Origin: Nocardioides currus
Lineage (GTDB): Bacteria; Actinomycetota; Actinomycetes; Propionibacteriales; Nocardioidaceae
Direction: 5' to 3'
Assembly (NCBI RefSeq): GCF_003057875.1
Contig: NZ_PYXZ01000006.1
Coordinates: 186,001 to 250,000 of the forward strand
DNA length: 64,000 bases
This document shows, piece by piece, positions 16,665-24,750 of this stretch; position 1 is the first letter of the stretch, and each line of letters opens with the position of its first letter. The notes beneath the pieces were generated by a model, which did not search any database, was not told where the DNA came from, and was given only the letters and a program-made list of their open reading frames with translations. A program made the translations under genes and the position numbers.

Positions 16665-18850
16665 TACTTCACCTCTCGCATCACCAGCACCGAGCGCGCC
16701 TCCTGCACGAGCGTGCTGCCCGACTTCACCGGCGTCCCGATCGGGTTGTCCGGGTCGGTCGAGAGCACGATCTCGCCCGAGTCGACCCAGTCGTTCTCGG
16801 GCAGGGTCACCTCGACGTCGTGCGCGGACGCGTTGAGCCAGATGACGAACGAGGTGTCGTGCTGCTGCTCCCCGCGCGGGCCGGGGGCGCGGAGCGGGTC
16901 GCCCGACACGAACATGCCGAACGCCTGGAGGCCGTCGTCGTGCCAGTCGTCGCCGGTCATCTCCCGACCGCTCGGGTGCAGCCAGGCCAGGTCCTTGGGG
17001 CCGCCGCGGATGGTCGGGCGCCCCTCGAACCAGTGCCGCTGCCTCAGCGCGGGGTGGTCGCGCCGGATCCGCAGGGCGGTCTTGGTGATCTCGTAGACGT
17101 CGAGCCAGGCGTCGTCCGGGCGCCAGTCGATCCACGAGATCTCGTTGTCCTGGCCGTAGGCGTTGTTGTTGCCACCCTGGGTGCGACCTCGCTCGTCGCC
17201 GGCGGTCAGCATCGGCACCCCGTTGGAGAAGCACAGCGACGCCATCAGGTTGGCGGCCTGGCGGCGACGGAGAGCGAGGATGTCGGCGTCGTCGGTCTCG
17301 CCCTCGACGCCGCAGTTCCAGGACCGGTTGTTGTCGGTGCCGTCGCGGTTGCCCTCGCCGTTCGCCTCGTTGTGCTTGTGGTCGTACGACACCAGGTCGC
17401 GCAGGGTGAAGCCGTCGTGGGCGGTGATGAAGTTGACCGAGGCGTACGGCGAGCGGCCGTCGTCGGCGTACAGGTCGCTGGACCCCGCCAGCCTTGTCGC
17501 GACCGTGCGCACGCCCGAGGTGTGGCCGCGCCAGAAGTCGCGCATCGTGTCGCGGTACTGGTCGTTCCACTCGACCCACGGCGGTGGGAACTCACCGACA
17601 CGGTAGCCGTCCATCGAGGCGTCCCACGGCTCGGCGATGAGCTTCACGTGACGCAGGACCGGGTCCTGCCCGATGGCGGTGAGCAGGTGGCTGCCCATGT
17701 CGACGCGCTGGTCGGTCCGGGTCAGGGCGCTGAGCAGGTCGAAGCGGAAGCCGTCGACGTGCATCTCGTTGACCCAGTAGCGCAGCGAGTCGAGGATCAT
17801 CCGCAGGCTCTGGGTGTGGGTCGCGTCGACGGTGTTGCCGCAGCCGGTGACGTCCCAGTACGTGTCGGTGGGCGAGCCCGTGTCGTCGGCCACCATCGCC
17901 TCCACCACGTCGGCGGCGTCGACGCGCTGGTAGTAGCCGAGGTCGTCGAGGCCGCGGAACGACAGCGTCGGCCCGAGGGGTCCCGCCTCGGCGGTGTGGT
18001 TGTAGACGACGTCGAGGTAGACCTCGAGGCCGGCCGCGTGGAAGGCCTTGACCATCTCCTTGAACTCGCGCACCTGCTCGCCACGGTCGCCGCTCGCGGA
18101 GTAGGCGTTGTGCGGGGCGAAGAAGGCCAGCGAGTTGTAGCCCCAGTAGTTGACCAGCCCGTTCTCGGCCAGCGCCGGCTCGGAGAAGAACTGGTGGACC
18201 GGCAGCAGCTCGACCGCGGTGACGCCCAGGTCGCGCAGGTAGTCGGTCACGGCCGGCGTCGCGAGACCCGCGTAGGTGCCGCGCAGCTCCTCGGGCACCC
18301 GGTCGTGCAGCCGGGTCATGCCCTTGACGTGCAGCTCGTAGATCACCGTGTCGCGCCAGCGCCGACCGTGCTTCACGTCGTCGCCCCAGTCGAAGGTGTC
18401 GTCGACGACGACGCTGCGCGGGACGTACGGCGCGGAGTCGAGCGTGCTCCGCTCCTCGGGCGCGTCCACGTCGTGGCCGAAGATCGCCGGGCCGGGGGTG
18501 AGGGTGCCGGAGACCGCCTTGGCGTAGGGGTCGAGCAGCAGCTTGTCGACGTTGAAGCGCAGTCCGCGGCCGGGCTCCCACTCGCCGTCCATGCGGTAGC
18601 CGTAGCGGGTGCCGGTCGGCAGGTCGGGGACGGCGCAGTGCCAGATGCCGAGCGAGTGCTCGGTCAGCTCGATGCGTCGCTCGGTCGCGTCCTCGCCGTC
18701 GCCGTACAGGCACAGCCAGGCCGCCCGGGCGCGCGGGGCGTAGACCGCGAAGTTGGTCGCCTCCGGCCGCCACGTGGACCCGAGCGGCCAGTTGCGGCCG
18801 GGCCACACGGTCGTCGTCTCGCCGGCGTGGGCCCACAGTCCAGGTGTCAC
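16664..18850 (-). CDS. glgX: Glycogen debranching enzyme GlgX/TreX type
   Basis: GH13_11 isoamylase-type debranching enzyme that hydrolyses alpha-1,6 branches of alpha-glucan, complementing GlgP. It has 728 residues from GTG 18850, the usual size. Visible order: N-terminal CBM48-like domain (GRNWPLGSTWRPEATNFAVY), then the barrel with Asp in FRFDLL (about 370), Glu in LIAEPWD (about 406) and Asp in TAHDGF (about 478). A CACAAT hexamer ends 6 nt before the start on the minus strand, suggesting a leaderless message. It lies 4.5 kb from glgP and is divergent from an enoyl-CoA hydratase gene. Confidence 0.94.
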   Translation of the reverse strand: MTPGLWAHAGETTTVWPGRNWPLGSTWRPEATNFAVYAPRARAAWLCLYGDGEDATERRIELTEHSLGIWHCAVPDLPTGTRYGYRMDGEWEPGRGLRFNVDKLLLDPYAKAVSGTLTPGPAIFGHDVDAPEERSTLDSAPYVPRSVVVDDTFDWGDDVKHGRRWRDTVIYELHVKGMTRLHDRVPEELRGTYAGLATPAVTDYLRDLGVTAVELLPVHQFFSEPALAENGLVNYWGYNSLAFFAPHNAYSASGDRGEQVREFKEMVKAFHAAGLEVYLDVVYNHTAEAGPLGPTLSFRGLDDLGYYQRVDAADVVEAMVADDTGSPTDTYWDVTGCGNTVDATHTQSLRMILDSLRYWVNEMHVDGFRFDLLSALTRTDQRVDMGSHLLTAIGQDPVLRHVKLIAEPWDASMDGYRVGEFPPPWVEWNDQYRDTMRDFWRGHTSGVRTVATRLAGSSDLYADDGRSPYASVNFITAHDGFTLRDLVSYDHKHNEANGEGNRDGTDNNRSWNCGVEGETDDADILALRRRQAANLMASLCFSNGVPMLTAGDERGRTQGGNNNAYGQDNEISWIDWRPDDAWLDVYEITKTALRIRRDHPALRQRHWFEGRPTIRGGPKDLAWLHPSGREMTGDDWHDDGLQAFGMFVSGDPLRAPGPRGEQQHDTSFVIWLNASAHDVEVTLPENDWVDSGEIVLSTDPDNPIGTPVKSGSTLVQEARSVLVMREVK

Positions 18851-18911
18851 CCGGGCATTGTGCCTGCCCCCGCATCGACGCGCGGGATTCCGTGGCGCTA
18901 TGAATGCTCGT

Positions 18912-19727
18912 ATGACCCAGGACATGACCCAGGAGACGCAGGACAGCCCGCAGGACTTCGTCCGACTCGAGGTGGCCGACGGGGTCGGCACCATCCGGCT
19001 CGACCGGCCGAAGATGAACGCCATCAGCTTCGCCGTGCAGGCCGGGCTCGCGGCCGCCGCCCGGGAGGCGACCGAGCGCGACGATGTGAAGGCCGTCGTG
19101 GTGTACGGCGGGGAGCGGGTCTTCGCCGCCGGCAACGACGTCAAGGAGATGGCCGACCTGTCCTACGCCGACATGGTCAAGGCGTCCGCGTCCGTGCAGG
19201 GAGCCGTCACCGCGATCGCACGCATCCCGAAGCCCGTCGTGGCGGCCGTGCGCGGCTACGCCCTGGGCGGCGGTTGCGAGCTGGCGCTGGCCGCCGACGT
19301 CCGGATCGCCGCCACCGACGCGACGTTCGGGCAGCCCGAGGTGCTCCTCGGGATCATCCCCGGCGCCGGCGGGACCCAGCGCCTCGCGCGGCTGATCGGA
19401 CCGAGCAAGGCCAAGGACCTGATCTTCACGGGCCGCTTCGTCCAGGCCGACGAGGCGCTGGCGCTGGGCCTGGTCGACCGGCTCGTCGAGCCCGACGAGG
19501 TGTACGCCGCCGCGCTGGCCTGGGCCGGACAGTTCTCGGGCGCCGCGAGCCTCGCGCTGCGGGCGGCCAAGACCTGCATCGACCGTGGGCTGGAGACCGA
19601 CCTCGACACCGGCCTGGAGATCGAGCAGATGCAGTTCGCGGCCGTCTTCGCCACCGAGGACCGTGCCATCGGCATGCGGTCGTTCGTTGAGAACGGTCCG
19701 GGCAAGGCGACGTTCGTCGCGCGATGA
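18912..19727 (+). CDS. Enoyl-CoA hydratase/isomerase family protein
   Basis: Crotonase-fold protein of 271 residues, expected to hydrate 2-enoyl-CoA in fatty-acid or branched-chain catabolism. Motifs: DRPKMNAIS near the N-terminus, FAAGNDVKEM (oxyanion-hole region), YALGGGCELALAAD and GQPEVLLGIIPGAGGTQRL, where the Glu in QPE is the usual catalytic position. The start at 18912 is preferred over an in-frame ATG at 18900 because TATGAAT just upstream looks like a -10 element for a leaderless message. The specific substrate cannot be assigned. Confidence 0.9.
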   Translation: MTQDMTQETQDSPQDFVRLEVADGVGTIRLDRPKMNAISFAVQAGLAAAAREATERDDVKAVVVYGGERVFAAGNDVKEMADLSYADMVKASASVQGAVTAIARIPKPVVAAVRGYALGGGCELALAADVRIAATDATFGQPEVLLGIIPGAGGTQRLARLIGPSKAKDLIFTGRFVQADEALALGLVDRLVEPDEVYAAALAWAGQFSGAASLALRAAKTCIDRGLETDLDTGLEIEQMQFAAVFATEDRAIGMRSFVENGPGKATFVAR

Positions 19728-19763
19728 TGCACGGCAGACCGCACCACCGACGGAAGGACCCTC

Positions 19764-20126
19764 GTGGCCAAGGACAGCACTGACACCCAGGACAAGTCGG
19801 ACGGCAAGGGACGCGCGGCGTCCGCCGCCGCTGCACTGCGTGCCCGGATCGCCCAGCTGGTGTGGCTGGTCTGCGTGCTGTGCGCGCTGGCGCTGGCGCT
19901 GGGGGCGCTGCTGGTGGCGCTCAAGGCCAATCCCGACAACGAGCTCGTGCAGTTCATCAAGGACGCGGCGAGCTACGTCGACCTCGGCGTCTTCGACCGC
20001 AACGAGGGCGTGCTCAAGTTCGACGGCGACAACGCGGCGACGAAGAACGCGTTGGTCAACTGGGGCCTCGGCGCGGTGGTGTGGCTGATCATCGGACGGA
20101 TCCTGGACCGCATCATCCGCCCCTGA
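19764..20126 (+). CDS. Small membrane protein of unknown function
   Basis: A 120-residue protein starting at GTG 19764 after a good GGAAGGA ribosome site. The first 28 residues are hydrophilic (Lys/Asp/Ser-rich), followed by a strong transmembrane helix (VWLVCVLCALALALGALLVAL), a roughly 35-residue polar loop (NPDNELVQFIKDAASYVDLG) and a second helix (LGAVVWLIIGRILDRII). I do not recognise the family. It follows the enoyl-CoA hydratase gene by 36 bp and may share its transcript. Confidence 0.7.
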   Translation: MAKDSTDTQDKSDGKGRAASAAAALRARIAQLVWLVCVLCALALALGALLVALKANPDNELVQFIKDAASYVDLGVFDRNEGVLKFDGDNAATKNALVNWGLGAVVWLIIGRILDRIIRP

Positions 20127-20165
20127 GGCGCTTGTGGTCCGTGGGGCTGGCCGTCGTGGATGACA

Positions 20166-20214
20166 GGTCGAGTGCGCTACGCGCAGTAGTCACCACGTGG
20201 CCCAGCACTCGACC
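20166..20214. repeat. Inverted repeat with 10-bp arms (possible hairpin/terminator)
   Basis: GGTCGAGTGC (20166-20175) and GCACTCGACC (20205-20214) are perfect complements, enclosing a smaller CTAC/GTAG hairpin. It lies 40 bp after the small membrane protein gene, so it may terminate that transcript. The rest of the 211-bp gap (20127-20337) holds no gene. Confidence 0.6.
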
Positions 20215-20337
20215 CGGGCTCTCTGGACACCGATCGAGCGCTGTGCCATGTTGTGACACTGTGTGACAACTCGAGTGTCATCGGCTGTCCGGGAGGGGTG
20301 GCCACGCTCGGGAAGACGAATCCTGGGAGGGACTCTG

Positions 20338-21276
20338 ATGGCTTCCACGCTGTCCAAGAAGTGCTCGGTCGCGGCCGTCTCCGCGATCCTGGTGGGAGGA
20401 ACGGCCGTCCTCGCGGCGCCCGCCGGGGCCGAGTCCGGCGCGCTGCTCTACACCTGCAAGGACCCGACCGGCACCGACCGCACGTTCTCGGTCAAGGCCG
20501 ACACCGACGCCCCCGCCACCGTGGTGGCCGGCACCGCGTTCACGCCCAACCTCACGGCGACCGTGACCGTCCCGGAGGAGCTGCGCAACCTCCTCTACGG
20601 CACGGCCGGGGCCCGCACCGTCGAGGGCGGCACCAACTCCAGCGGCGCCTCGTCCTCGGTGGGCTACGCCGTGGACGGCACGCCCGGCACCCTGGCCGCG
20701 CAGATCCCGGTCACCACGATCCCGGCCTCCGGGACCCTCACCGTCGTGGCCACGGCGGCCGGCAAGCCGATCACGCCCACCACGAACGGCGACCTCAAGA
20801 TCACCGCCGGCGACTTCACGGCCGTCCTGGTCGGCAAGAACGGCAGCGGCAACCCGGCCCTGCTGTCGCCGTACACGATCCCGTGCAAGCTCAACCCCGG
20901 TCAGAACGCCGTCGTCGACACGGTGGCCGTGACGGGCGGGACCGCCCCGACGCCCACCCCGACGCCGACCCCCACGCCCACCCCGGGCGCGAAGGCGAGG
21001 ACGGAGTCGAGCGCGAAGGTGACGTACGCGAAGAAGAAGGCCACGGTCAAGGTCACGGTCAAGGCTGCGACCGGCACCGCCACCGGCAAGGTCACGATCA
21101 CCCTCAAGAAGGGCGCGAAGAAGCTCAAGTCCGTCAGCGCCACCCTCAAGGGCGGCAAGGCCAGGGCCGTCTTCTCGAAGATCAAGGCGAAGGGAAAGTA
21201 CAAGGTCGCGGTGAAGTACGCCGGATCGAGCACGACCGAGGCGTCGTCGACGAAGGCGTCCTTCACGGTCTCCTGA
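20338..21276 (+). CDS. Secreted protein with C-terminal Ig-like domain
   Basis: A 312-residue exported protein starting at ATG 20338 (GGGAGGG ribosome site). Residues 1-32 are a signal peptide ending in APAGAES. The domain at about 33-195 begins LLYTCKDPTGTDRTFSV and has a second Cys in TIPCKLNPG, a layout resembling DUF6801-type secreted actinobacterial domains (resemblance only). A Pro-Thr linker (PTPTPTPTPTPTP near residue 205) leads to a very Lys-rich domain of about 90 residues (KVTYAKKKATVKVTV) resembling bacterial Ig-like repeats. No membrane anchor or sortase motif is seen, so it is probably released or wall-associated through the basic domain. Confidence 0.7.
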   Translation: MASTLSKKCSVAAVSAILVGGTAVLAAPAGAESGALLYTCKDPTGTDRTFSVKADTDAPATVVAGTAFTPNLTATVTVPEELRNLLYGTAGARTVEGGTNSSGASSSVGYAVDGTPGTLAAQIPVTTIPASGTLTVVATAAGKPITPTTNGDLKITAGDFTAVLVGKNGSGNPALLSPYTIPCKLNPGQNAVVDTVAVTGGTAPTPTPTPTPTPTPGAKARTESSAKVTYAKKKATVKVTVKAATGTATGKVTITLKKGAKKLKSVSATLKGGKARAVFSKIKAKGKYKVAVKYAGSSTTEASSTKASFTVS

Positions 21277-21300
21277 GCCCGGCCCGTCGGGCCCGATGTT

Positions 21301-21346
21301 GTGAGTAACCCCACCGCGGACGCTGTTCCGCGGTGGGGTTACTCAC
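21301..21346. terminator. Perfect 20-bp inverted repeat (terminator-like) upstream of etfB
   Basis: Arms 21301-21320 (GTGAGTAACCCCACCGCGGA) and 21327-21346 are exact complements with a 6-nt loop. It lies 24 bp after the secreted-protein stop codon. There is no T-tract, which is common for high-GC terminators. The right arm overlaps a second palindrome. Confidence 0.75.
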
Positions 21347-21354
21347 TTGTAACC
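21337..21354. promoter_or_regulatory. Candidate TetR-type operator in the etfBA promoter
   Basis: GGTTAC and GTAACC, separated by 6 nt, form a perfect palindrome 48 bp before etfB. Its form resembles TTAC/GTAA-type sites used by TetR-family regulators of fatty-acid breakdown; this family link is inference. A possible -10, CACAAT (21362-21367), lies just downstream, so a bound repressor would block the promoter. Confidence 0.45.
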
Positions 21355-21401
21355 TCGGCAGCACAATCGCCATAACAGGAGGGGCCGCGAGGCCACACAC
21401 C

Positions 21402-22193
21402 ATGAACATTGTCGTCTGTGTGAAGTACGTACCCGACGCGACCGCCGACCGGCAGTTCGAGTCGGACAACACCGTTGACCGCGTCGGCGTCGACGGCCTG
21501 CTGTCCGAGCTCGACGAGTACGCCGTCGAGCAGGCGCTGCAGCTCAAGGAGAAGGCGGGCGAGGGCGAGCACGAGGTGATCGCGCTGTGCGTCGGTCCCG
21601 AGAAGGCCGTCGACGCTGCTCGCAAGGCGCTGCAGATGGGCGCCGACAAGGCGGTCCACGTGCTCGACGACGCCATCGCGGGCTCCGACTACATCGCGAC
21701 GTCGCTGGTGCTGGCCAAGGCCATCGAGAAGATCGGCGTGCCCGACCTGGTCGTGTGCGGCATGGCCTCGACGGACGCCTCCGGCTCCGTCGTGCCCGCC
21801 ATGCTGGCCGAGCGCCTCGGCCTCCCGCAGGTCACGCTGGCCTCCGTGGTCGAGGCCCAGGGCGACCAGGTCCGGATCAAGCGCGACAACGAGGGCTCCA
21901 CCGAGGTCATCGGCGCGACCCTGCCGATCGTGCTGTCGGTCACCGACCAGACGGGTGAGGCCCGCTACCCGTCCTTCAAGGGCATCATGGCGGCGAAGAA
22001 GAAGCCCCTGGACGTGTTCTCCCTCGCCGACCTCGGCGTCGACGCCGGCGAGGTCGGCCTGTCGGTGGCGTGGTCGCAGGTCGAGGAGACCACCGCCCGC
22101 CCGCCGCGCACCGCCGGCGAGGTCGTCACGGACGAGGACGGTTCGGGCGCGGTCGCGCTGGCCGAGTTCCTCGCCTCCAAGAAGTTCATCTGA
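21402..22193 (+). CDS. etfB: Electron transfer flavoprotein beta subunit
   Basis: Beta subunit of the heterodimeric flavoprotein that takes electrons from acyl-CoA dehydrogenases and passes them to the respiratory chain. It has 263 residues, the normal length. It starts MNIVVCVKYVPD and contains the beta-ETF signature region (VVCGMASTDASGSVVPAMLAE) and the AMP-binding loop. An AGGAGGGG ribosome site lies well upstream of the ATG at 21402. etfA follows after 13 bp, the standard operon order. Confidence 0.96.
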   Translation: MNIVVCVKYVPDATADRQFESDNTVDRVGVDGLLSELDEYAVEQALQLKEKAGEGEHEVIALCVGPEKAVDAARKALQMGADKAVHVLDDAIAGSDYIATSLVLAKAIEKIGVPDLVVCGMASTDASGSVVPAMLAERLGLPQVTLASVVEAQGDQVRIKRDNEGSTEVIGATLPIVLSVTDQTGEARYPSFKGIMAAKKKPLDVFSLADLGVDAGEVGLSVAWSQVEETTARPPRTAGEVVTDEDGSGAVALAEFLASKKFI

Positions 22194-22206
22194 GGGAGAT
22201 CAGTCA

Positions 22207-23160
22207 ATGTCTGAAGTTCTGGTTGTCATCGACCACGCCGACGGCGCGGTCAAGAAGCCGACGTTCGAGCTGCTCACCATCGCGCGGCGCCTCGGCGAGC
22301 CGTCGGCCGTGTTCTTCGGCGCGGCCGACCAGGCCGACGCCGTGGCCGAGAAGGTCAAGGCGTACGGCGCGGAGAAGGTGTACGTCATCGACGACGCCGA
22401 GCTGAAGGGCTACCTCGTGGCCCCGAAGGCTGAGGCGATGCAGCAGCTGGCCGAGAAGAGCTCGCCCGCGGCGATCCTGTTCCCCTCGACGTTCGAGGGC
22501 AAGGAGGTCGCGGCCCGCCTCGCGATCAAGATCGGGTCCGGCCTGATCACCGACGCCGTCGACGTCCAGGAGGGCCCGGTCACCACGCAGTCGGTGTTCG
22601 CCGGCTCCTACACGGTCACCGCGAAGGTCACCCAGGGCACCCCGATCATCACGGTCAAGCCCAACTCGGCCGCCCCCGAGGAGGCTGCTGGTGCCGGCGC
22701 CGTGGAGGCGTTCGCGCCGTCGATCTCGGACGCTGCGAAGACCGCCCAGGTCATCGCCTCGCAGCCGCGGCAGGCGACCGGTCGCCCGGAGCTGACCGAG
22801 GCCGCGATCGTGGTCTCGGGCGGTCGTGGCACCGGCGGCAACTTCGAGCCGATCGAGAACTTCGCCGACTCGCTCGGCGCCGCCGTGGGCGCCTCGCGTG
22901 CCGCGGTCGACTCGGGCTGGATGCCGCACGCGTTCCAGGTCGGCCAGACCGGCAAGACCGTCTCGCCGCAGCTCTACGTCGCCAACGGCATCTCGGGCGC
23001 GATCCAGCACCGCGCCGGTATGCAGACCTCTAAGACCATCGTGGCCGTCAACAAGGACAACGAGGCCCCGATCTTCGAGCTCGTGGACTTCGGTGTCGTG
23101 GGCGACCTGCACACGGTCCTCCCGGCCGCCACCGAGGAGATCACCAAGCGCAAGGGCTGA
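22207..23160 (+). CDS. etfA: Electron transfer flavoprotein alpha subunit
   Basis: Alpha subunit of the electron transfer flavoprotein, holding FAD in its C-terminal domain. It has 317 residues, normal length. The N-terminal domain starts [13 protein letters not shown]; the FAD domain has [44 protein letters not shown] and the conserved [12 protein letters not shown]. It is co-transcribed with etfB and ends just before a strong terminator hairpin. Confidence 0.96.
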   Translation: MSEVLVVIDHADGAVKKPTFELLTIARRLGEPSAVFFGAADQADAVAEKVKAYGAEKVYVIDDAELKGYLVAPKAEAMQQLAEKSSPAAILFPSTFEGKEVAARLAIKIGSGLITDAVDVQEGPVTTQSVFAGSYTVTAKVTQGTPIITVKPNSAAPEEAAGAGAVEAFAPSISDAAKTAQVIASQPRQATGRPELTEAAIVVSGGRGTGGNFEPIENFADSLGAAVGASRAAVDSGWMPHAFQVGQTGKTVSPQLYVANGISGAIQHRAGMQTSKTIVAVNKDNEAPIFELVDFGVVGDLHTVLPAATEEITKRKG

Positions 23161-23175
23161 CCCCTCGCCGTACGC

Positions 23176-23209
23176 CGAACGCCCCCGACCTCCCGGTCGG
23201 GGGCGTTCG
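23176..23209. terminator. Bidirectional terminator between etfA and the convergent secreted-protein gene
   Basis: CGAACGCCCCCGACC (23176-23190) and its exact complement (23195-23209) form a 15-bp stem with a TCCC loop. It lies 16 bp after the etfA stop and 14 bp before the stop of the convergent gene, so it can serve both transcripts. Confidence 0.85.
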
Positions 23210-23222
23210 CACGTCCGGACGG

Positions 23223-24749
23223 TCAGCGGGCGTGCACGCGGACGTCCCAACGCCCGTCCTGCTCGACGAACTGCACCCGCATCGACCCCCGTCGGCCCTG
23301 CAGGGAGAACCGGGGACCGGCACGCAGGCCCGGGAAGACGCGCCCGCAGCTGCCGTGGCGTGGGACCTCGACCCGGTGCACCGTCCTCCAGCCGCTCGGC
23401 GTCGAGCGCTGAAGAAGGTCGGGCCAGCCGTCGCGACCACGGCTCGAGGTGAGTCGGAGCAACCGGTCGGCGGCGACGGGGACGACGACGTCACAGCCGC
23501 CGTCGGTGCCGACCGGCACCGCCGTGGCGGAGCCGCGGCCGAGCACCACGGTGCGGTGATGGTCGGGGACGGCGACCAGGCCGAGCGTGGCGTTGGGACC
23601 GACGGCCTGGGCGCGCAGCGGCCACGCGGTCCACGCGGCTCCGTCGGGCGAGCTGACCAGCCGGTCGGCGCCGGTGCAACGCAGCGAGAGCGCGTAGAAC
23701 CCGAGGCCGGCCGTGAGGTCGTTGCGGTAGTTGCAGCGCGTCCCACTCGACCTGGTGAGCATCGACACGGGGGACCGCCACGCCTGCGCCGCGGGGTCGA
23801 AGACCTGCACGCGCAGGTCGGCGGGTCCGTTGCCCACCACCGCGAGCGGGAGGTCCGGTGCGTCGAGGAGCAGGGGCGCGAAGCCGCGCAGGAAGCGGTC
23901 CGACAGCAGCCCGGGTGCGGACAGCGGTGCGACCGCGCTCACCACCCATGGCGAGTCGTCGCCGGACCGGGTCAGGCGGGCGTTGGACCACTCGTCGGCG
24001 TCGTCGCCGAAGGCCAGCGTGCGGGAGTCGATCGCCGTGACGCCGGTGGAGTAGCAGTCCGGGCCGGTCGGCAGCACCTGTCGCGTGGGGACCCCGGCGG
24101 ACAGGTAGGTGTCGAACGTGACCGAGCACGAGTCGTCCTCGTAGGCGATGGTCACCGTCCCGGCGTCGGTGATCATCGGCGCCTCGCCCTCGAAGACCGG
24201 ACGGGGCGGGTCCGCGACTCGGCGTACGAACCCGGTCGCGGCGCTCCAGGTGTAGTAGTCGTCGCCCCGGGCCCACACGGCCTGCGTGCCGTCGGGTGAG
24301 ATGCCGGTCGAGGCCCACCCGTAGCCGGGCAGCCGGCGGGACTGCCAGGTCTGCGTGTCGGCGGAGACGATGGCGTGGGGGTGTCCGTCCCACTCCTCGA
24401 CCAGGGCCGGACCGCACCCGATCCGCACGGCCACGCCGTTGCCCGACCCGCGCGCCACGACCCCCCAGCACCGCAGGTCGTCGTCGTGGAAGATCACCTG
24501 GGCCGGGCCCCAGGACCGCGTCGCCGCGTCCCAGCGCCGGCCGCGAATGCTGCGTCCCCCGGCGGTCGACGTCACCTCGTAGCGGTCGCCGTCCGCCAGG
24601 GCGACGACCTGGCCCCGGAGGACCGGGTCGGGCAGTCCCGCCAGCGGCGACGACGGGTGCGGTGGCACCGGTTCCGGCTCCGCGTGGGCGGGTGCTGGCA
24701 CGAGCAGGGCGGCCAGGAGGGCGAGCGTGGCCGTGGCAGCGCGGCGCAT
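23223..24749 (-). CDS. Secreted protein of unknown function, paralogue B of a tandem pair
   Basis: A 508-residue exported protein with a signal peptide (MRRAATATLALLAALLVPAPAHAEP). I do not recognise the family. It contains at least two copies of a module of the form F/WDxAxxxW followed by a Cys and a later RC or GC (WDAATRSWGPAQ and FDPAAQAWRSP), and SPDGxxW or SPDGTQAVW motifs typical of beta-propeller blades. The layout suggests a secreted propeller. It shares the N-terminal ADGDRYEV block and overall architecture with the gene immediately upstream (24751-26289), from which it is separated by one base, so the two form an operon of tandem duplicates. Confidence 0.75.
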   Translation of the reverse strand: MRRAATATLALLAALLVPAPAHAEPEPVPPHPSSPLAGLPDPVLRGQVVALADGDRYEVTSTAGGRSIRGRRWDAATRSWGPAQVIFHDDDLRCWGVVARGSGNGVAVRIGCGPALVEEWDGHPHAIVSADTQTWQSRRLPGYGWASTGISPDGTQAVWARGDDYYTWSAATGFVRRVADPPRPVFEGEAPMITDAGTVTIAYEDDSCSVTFDTYLSAGVPTRQVLPTGPDCYSTGVTAIDSRTLAFGDDADEWSNARLTRSGDDSPWVVSAVAPLSAPGLLSDRFLRGFAPLLLDAPDLPLAVVGNGPADLRVQVFDPAAQAWRSPVSMLTRSSGTRCNYRNDLTAGLGFYALSLRCTGADRLVSSPDGAAWTAWPLRAQAVGPNATLGLVAVPDHHRTVVLGRGSATAVPVGTDGGCDVVVPVAADRLLRLTSSRGRDGWPDLLQRSTPSGWRTVHRVEVPRHGSCGRVFPGLRAGPRFSLQGRRGSMRVQFVEQDGRWDVRVHAR

Positions 24750-24750
24750 G

